Source: Nitrospira sp.
GTDB taxonomy: Bacteria; Nitrospirota; Nitrospiria; Nitrospirales; Nitrospiraceae
Direction of reading: 5' to 3'
Assembly (NCBI GenBank): GCA_019636835.1
Contig: JAHBWU010000022.1
Location: 1 to 46,112, forward strand
DNA length: 46,112 nt
The notes beneath the pieces are model-generated. The model was not told the origin of the DNA. It worked only from the letters and a program-made list of their open reading frames with translations, and did not search any database. This document shows, piece after piece, positions 44,001 through 46,112 of the stretch (its first letter is position 1; each line of letters opens with the position of its first letter). The position numbers and the translations under genes were made by a program.

Positions 44001-44506
44001 GCAAGGTTCTCGTCCCTTTCGCGCAGACGCGCTTCCAGCGCCTGCAACTGCTCGGAGGTGTGCGTCGTAGCTTGCGCAGGCCGTGGAATCGCCGACGGAT
44101 CAAAGGCGAGTCCGGAATCTGGTCGTTCGGTCCGTGCATAGGTGCGGGCGAACCAATAGGCGACATGGAACAGCTCGCGGACAGCAGCCAGCGCGTCCGA
44201 CTCCGATACCGGACGATGGCTGTGCACCGCGCGGTTACCAAGTGTGTTGATCACCCGTGCTTTGCTGAAGACTGCCTCACCGGCCACCTGCTTGAAACTT
44301 GGCTCATGGATCAATGCCGACAGGTTGTCTTGATATGGGAGCTTCAGCGCCGCGTCGTGCTTGTAGTCCCAACTCACCGCCAGCTCCAGCGAGCGACGGG
44401 CGTAGAAGCAAGCGGTGCGCGGATCGGCGTGCACGGCCGCTTCGGCTTTCGATGCCGCCTCAAAGACGGCGGCCCATTCGCGCTGGAGGAAGATGAACTG
44501 GCTCAT
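41093..44506 (-). CDS. hsdR: Type I restriction enzyme HsdR, with N-terminal DUF4145-like domain
   Basis: The motor and nuclease subunit of a type I restriction-modification complex. The 1137-aa protein has an N-terminal helical DUF4145-like region (about residues 1-140), a coiled coil (about 150-200), a PD-(D/E)xK nuclease core (FVDYVLWGDDGRPLGVVEAKRT, about 249-270) and helicase motifs MATGAGKTRT, VIIDEAHRS, VGLTATPKD and QMVGRGTRL. A long helical C-terminus (about 870-1130) should bind the methyltransferase core. Stop and start overlap with fic by 4 nt (ATGA), so the pair is co-translated. It should cut unmodified foreign DNA after translocation. Confidence 0.95.
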   Translation of the reverse strand: MSQFIFLQREWAAVFEAASKAEAAVHADPRTACFYARRSLELAVSWDYKHDAALKLPYQDNLSALIHEPSFKQVAGEAVFSKARVINTLGNRAVHSHRPVSESDALAAVRELFHVAYWFARTYARTERPDSGLAFDPSAIPRPAQATTHTSEQLQALEARLRERDENLAALLADKTALDDELKRLRAEIAKAKQSAAAQPDQHDYSEAETRDYFIDLLLKEAGWLLDQPRDREFEVGGMPNAQGKGFVDYVLWGDDGRPLGVVEAKRTRRDSRVGQQQAKLYADCLEQQSGRRPIIFYSNGYEHWIWDDTRYPPRRVQGFYKKAELEFLIQRRETRRSLAQAPISPTIVERHYQTRAIRRIAEAFERDHDRKALLVMATGAGKTRTVIALCDLLMRCNWAKRVLFLADRVALVRQAVNAFKAHLPDASPVNLVTEKDGEGRVYVSTYPTMMRMIDETSDGQRRFGVGHFDLVIIDEAHRSVFQKYRMIFDYFDSLLVGLTATPKDEVDRNTYSLFDLENGVPTDAYSLEEAVRDGFLVPPQAVSVPLKFQREGITYAELSEEEKDQWDALEWDDDGTVPNRVESEAVNKWLFNKDTVDKVLEHLMTRGLKVAGGDRLGKTIIFAKNQQHADFIAERFNVNYPHYKGEFARVITFKTEYAQSLIDSFSIKEKPPHIAISVDMLDTGIDVPEVLNLVFFKLVRSKTKFWQMVGRGTRLCSDLFGPGQHKESFYLFDYCQNLEYFSQDIPETDGMVGASLGKRLFNARLELLATLDSAPHELETAMKEALATYGGPGTKEDMRRSIAELLQREVAAMNLDNFVVRPHRRLVEQYAKPEAWVVLANEALVELSHEIAGLPSELDPENEEAKRFDLLALRLQLALLRAEPGFARLRDRVREIAALLEEKSAIPMVREQMVLIQDVQSDEWWQDVTVSMLEVMRRRLRGLVQFIDKRQRKPVYTDFEDLMGNEIGITLPGFAVGTDHAKFVAKTRAFLRRHLDHVVVAKLRMNKPLTASDLAELELLLSQSGTGEPDDIRWATDQAKGLGLFVRSLVGMDRSAAKEALAGFVMGKTFTANQLEFVNLIVDHLTEHGVMESARLYESPFTDLTPRGPEGLFKSAEMDELIRVLDAVRATASAAA

Positions 44507-45678
44507 GGCGCGGCCGATGGGCCTTCGTTGAACAATGCGATGTAGGAAGCGTAGCGGAAACGTCGGTTACGGGCATAACCCGTCATCTCGCTAAGTACCC
44601 CAACTTTGGCAAGGCGTGTAACCAGACTGTTCGCTGCGGCGAAGGTGGTCCCAGTGATCTTGCGCACATCGCTGACGGAAACGATCGGACGATCGAACAA
44701 CGACTCAAGCACCTTATGGCCGTTGCCGGCTGCGCGTCCGAGATGCTCGGTGATTGCACGGCGATGCTCCTCGCGTACGGACAGTATGTTTCGCGCGGTG
44801 ACAGCCGCCTGCTCGGCAACCTCGGTCACGCCGCGCAGAAAGAACGCAAGCCACTCTTCCCACGCGCCGTGAACGCGTACGGCCTGCAAATGATCGTAGT
44901 AAGCCTGCCGATGCGCTTTGAAATAGTGCGAGAGGTAGAGCACAGGTTTGTGCAGCACGCCGCGCTCGGTCAGCAGGAAGGTGATCAGCAGCCGGCCCAC
45001 CCGCCCGTTGCCGTCGAGAAAGGGATGGATGGTCTCGAACTGCACATGCGCAAGCCCGATCTTCACGAGCGGTGGTAGCTCGTCCTTCGCATGGAGGAAT
45101 CTCTCCAGGTCGCCGAGCGCCTCTGGCACGGCGTGATGTGGGGGCGGAACAAACGTCGCTGTGTTGAGCGTGCAGCCGGCGGGGCCGACCCAGTTCTGGC
45201 TTATGCGCAGCTCACCGGGTTGAAGGCGCCCGCCGCGAACGCCCTGCAAGAGCTTCTCGTGGATCTCGCGAATGAGGCGCACGGAGACCGGCAGCTCGGG
45301 GAGGCGGGCGAGCCCGTGATTTATCGCATGCACATAATTGATGACCTCCTCCACGTCTTTCGGCAGGTCTTGATCGAACAACTTCGCTTCCGCGGCGAGG
45401 AGATCCTGCAGCGAACTCTGCGTCCCCTCGATCTGGCTGGAGAGCACGGCTTCCTTACGCACGTACATGAACACGAAGAGGTCTGGATTGGGCAGTGTGA
45501 GCACGGACCCATCAAGTCGCCCAAGGGCGCGATCGGCAGCCGACAGCAGCCTTTGTAGATCGCCGGTTAGCAAAAGAGGGGGTTGCGGGGGGAGCGGCGC
45601 CGGGACGAATGCCCGATAGCCTGTGGGCTGATCGACGTAGCGACCCGCGCGTATCGAGGCATTTGGCTTCGCTGCCAT
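44503..45678 (-). CDS. fic: Fic-domain protein with internal inhibitory motif
   Basis: Fic proteins usually add AMP to target proteins. The 391-aa protein has the active-site motif HPFLDGNGRVGRLL (about residues 206-219), complete with the catalytic His and Arg. An N-terminal SSQIEGT (about 80-86) matches the (S/T)xxxE(G/N) inhibitory helix of class II Fic, so the enzyme probably holds itself off. The C-terminus has a winged-helix-like part (VSDVRKITGTTFAAANSLVTRLAKVG). It lies between hsdS and hsdR, with a 4-nt overlap to hsdR. It could regulate the RM complex or act as a toxin that is only active when the restriction system is disturbed. Confidence 0.94.
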   Translation of the reverse strand: MAAKPNASIRAGRYVDQPTGYRAFVPAPLPPQPPLLLTGDLQRLLSAADRALGRLDGSVLTLPNPDLFVFMYVRKEAVLSSQIEGTQSSLQDLLAAEAKLFDQDLPKDVEEVINYVHAINHGLARLPELPVSVRLIREIHEKLLQGVRGGRLQPGELRISQNWVGPAGCTLNTATFVPPPHHAVPEALGDLERFLHAKDELPPLVKIGLAHVQFETIHPFLDGNGRVGRLLITFLLTERGVLHKPVLYLSHYFKAHRQAYYDHLQAVRVHGAWEEWLAFFLRGVTEVAEQAAVTARNILSVREEHRRAITEHLGRAAGNGHKVLESLFDRPIVSVSDVRKITGTTFAAANSLVTRLAKVGVLSEMTGYARNRRFRYASYIALFNEGPSAAP

Positions 45679-45693
45679 GCGTCTTGCTCCCTT

Positions 45694-45722
45694 TCATATG
45701 GAAGGGAACGGAAGCCATATGA
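45694..45722. promoter_or_regulatory. CATATG-containing inverted repeat upstream of fic
   Basis: TCATATGG (45694-45701) and CCATATGA (45715-45722) are exact reverse complements with a 13-nt spacer, 16-44 nt before the fic start codon. Each half itself contains the palindrome CATATG. This is a plausible operator, perhaps bound by the winged-helix part of Fic or another regulator; not proven. Confidence 0.5.
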
Positions 45723-45906
45723 TAGGCAGCCTTTAGTAAGACTGCAAGGGACGGCGCTTATTTTAGTTTTATGAGCTTGGGCAACTTGGAAGACTTGCCT
45801 GTTGGTCTGTCAAAAACAGGGCAGGCTTTCTGACATGAATGGGCACTGAGCGTAGGCTAAGACGTCGCCAACCCTTAACTTTATGACCGAAGATCGCCAT
45901 AGAGAG
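45723..45906. other. Gap between hsdS and fic
   Basis: No gene is seen. Weak complementary segments (GCCTGTT and AACAGG...CAGGC around 45799-45830) may form a hairpin but are not a convincing terminator. The gap is long for an operon and could hold a separate promoter for fic-hsdR. Confidence 0.4.
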
Positions 45907-46112
45907 CTACAGTTCTCCCCGGAAGGCGCGATGCTGGAGACCTGAGAAGAGGGCGTCTAGCGCAGCTAGGGACTCGCGACCCTTTTCCTTCGTCTCCTGA
46001 ATCATCGTTACCCGATAGGTGAATTGGCGCTGAAGAGGCACAGGAGGACAGATAAACGTGATCCCCTCCAACATCGTCTGGTTCACCTTGAACGTGCCAT
46101 TCGTCGTTCGCG
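45907..46112 (-). CDS. hsdS: Type I restriction specificity subunit HsdS, C-terminal part (cut by window edge)
   Basis: The last 68 or so codons of a gene that enters from the right edge. The end reads KVNQTMLEGITFICPPVPLQRQF, then LAALDALFSGLQHRAFRGEL and a TAG stop; the LQHRAFRGEL ending is typical of HsdS conserved regions, where two helices contact HsdM. The target-recognition domains lie outside the window. It identifies the locus as type I RM and predicts hsdM further right. Confidence 0.9.
   Translation of the reverse strand, partial: RTTNGTFKVNQTMLEGITFICPPVPLQRQFTYRVTMIQETKEKGRESLAALDALFSGLQHRAFRGEL

Noticed and set aside
43673..44545. Second long frame (290 codons) antisense to hsdR
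   Set aside because: Same reason; it runs through HsdR's N-terminal region and reaches into fic.

Overview
The window looks like a chromosomal segment from a GC-rich, Gram-negative, chemolithotroph-like bacterium, most probably Nitrospira (Nitrospirota) or a close relative. This rests on the mix of a copper nitrite reductase (NirK), a secreted truncated haemoglobin, small periplasmic c-type cytochromes, LolB/AsmA-type envelope proteins and a non-adenylylation-type glutamine synthetase, plus intergenic repeats I associate with Nitrospira. No rRNA, tRNA or CRISPR array was seen, so the taxonomy is inference.

Layout. 1-3006 (minus): radA, a LolB-like lipoprotein gene and tsaB. 3237-4565 (plus): an Rrf2 regulator and a TauE/SafE exporter behind a dyad that overlaps a candidate promoter. 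4566-6122: an AT-richer island with a fibronectin-III lipoprotein and a decayed IS21-family element whose two termini can still be read. 6268-9922: transketolase, a pair of REP-like hairpins, a cytochrome c, a cupin and a periplasmic coiled-coil protein. 10053-12328 (plus): HDOD protein and SthA-type transhydrogenase, overlapping by 4 nt. 12532-15636 (minus): rtcB and archease (RNA ligation), then an M24 peptidase. 15763-19161 (minus): AsmA-like protein. 19371-23553 (plus): phosphoglucomutase, methyltransferase and glutamine synthetase.

23591-26534 (minus): one compact operon, mrp/apbC, Rieske ferredoxin, two small unknown proteins and lipA, which ties Fe-S delivery to lipoate synthesis. 26741-31429: putA, a secreted protein convergent with and overlapping it, an SDR and bioD. 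32117-34486 (minus): a DGQHR (DndB-like) protein, an exported SRPBCC protein and thiE, apparently co-transcribed. 34576-36211: a Cys-rich secreted protein, a MITE-like repeat and queG.

36212-40506 (plus): a nitrogen-oxide module of a leader-like small ORF, nirK, secreted truncated haemoglobin, cytochrome c and a sigma-54 activator. The activator's receiver has lost its phosphorylatable Asp, apparently replaced by Glu. 40616-41020: small TPR protein. 41093 to the end (minus): a type I restriction-modification locus read as hsdS (C-terminal part only), fic, hsdR. A CATATG-containing dyad lies just upstream of fic. The methyltransferase gene hsdM is presumably just beyond the right edge.

No wholly new system can be proven from the sequence alone. 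The best candidates for new biology are the DGQHR/SRPBCC/thiE operon, the two unknown proteins in the Fe-S/lipoate operon, the Glu-substituted sigma-54 regulator beside nirK, and the fic gene with its own putative operator inside the hsd locus.
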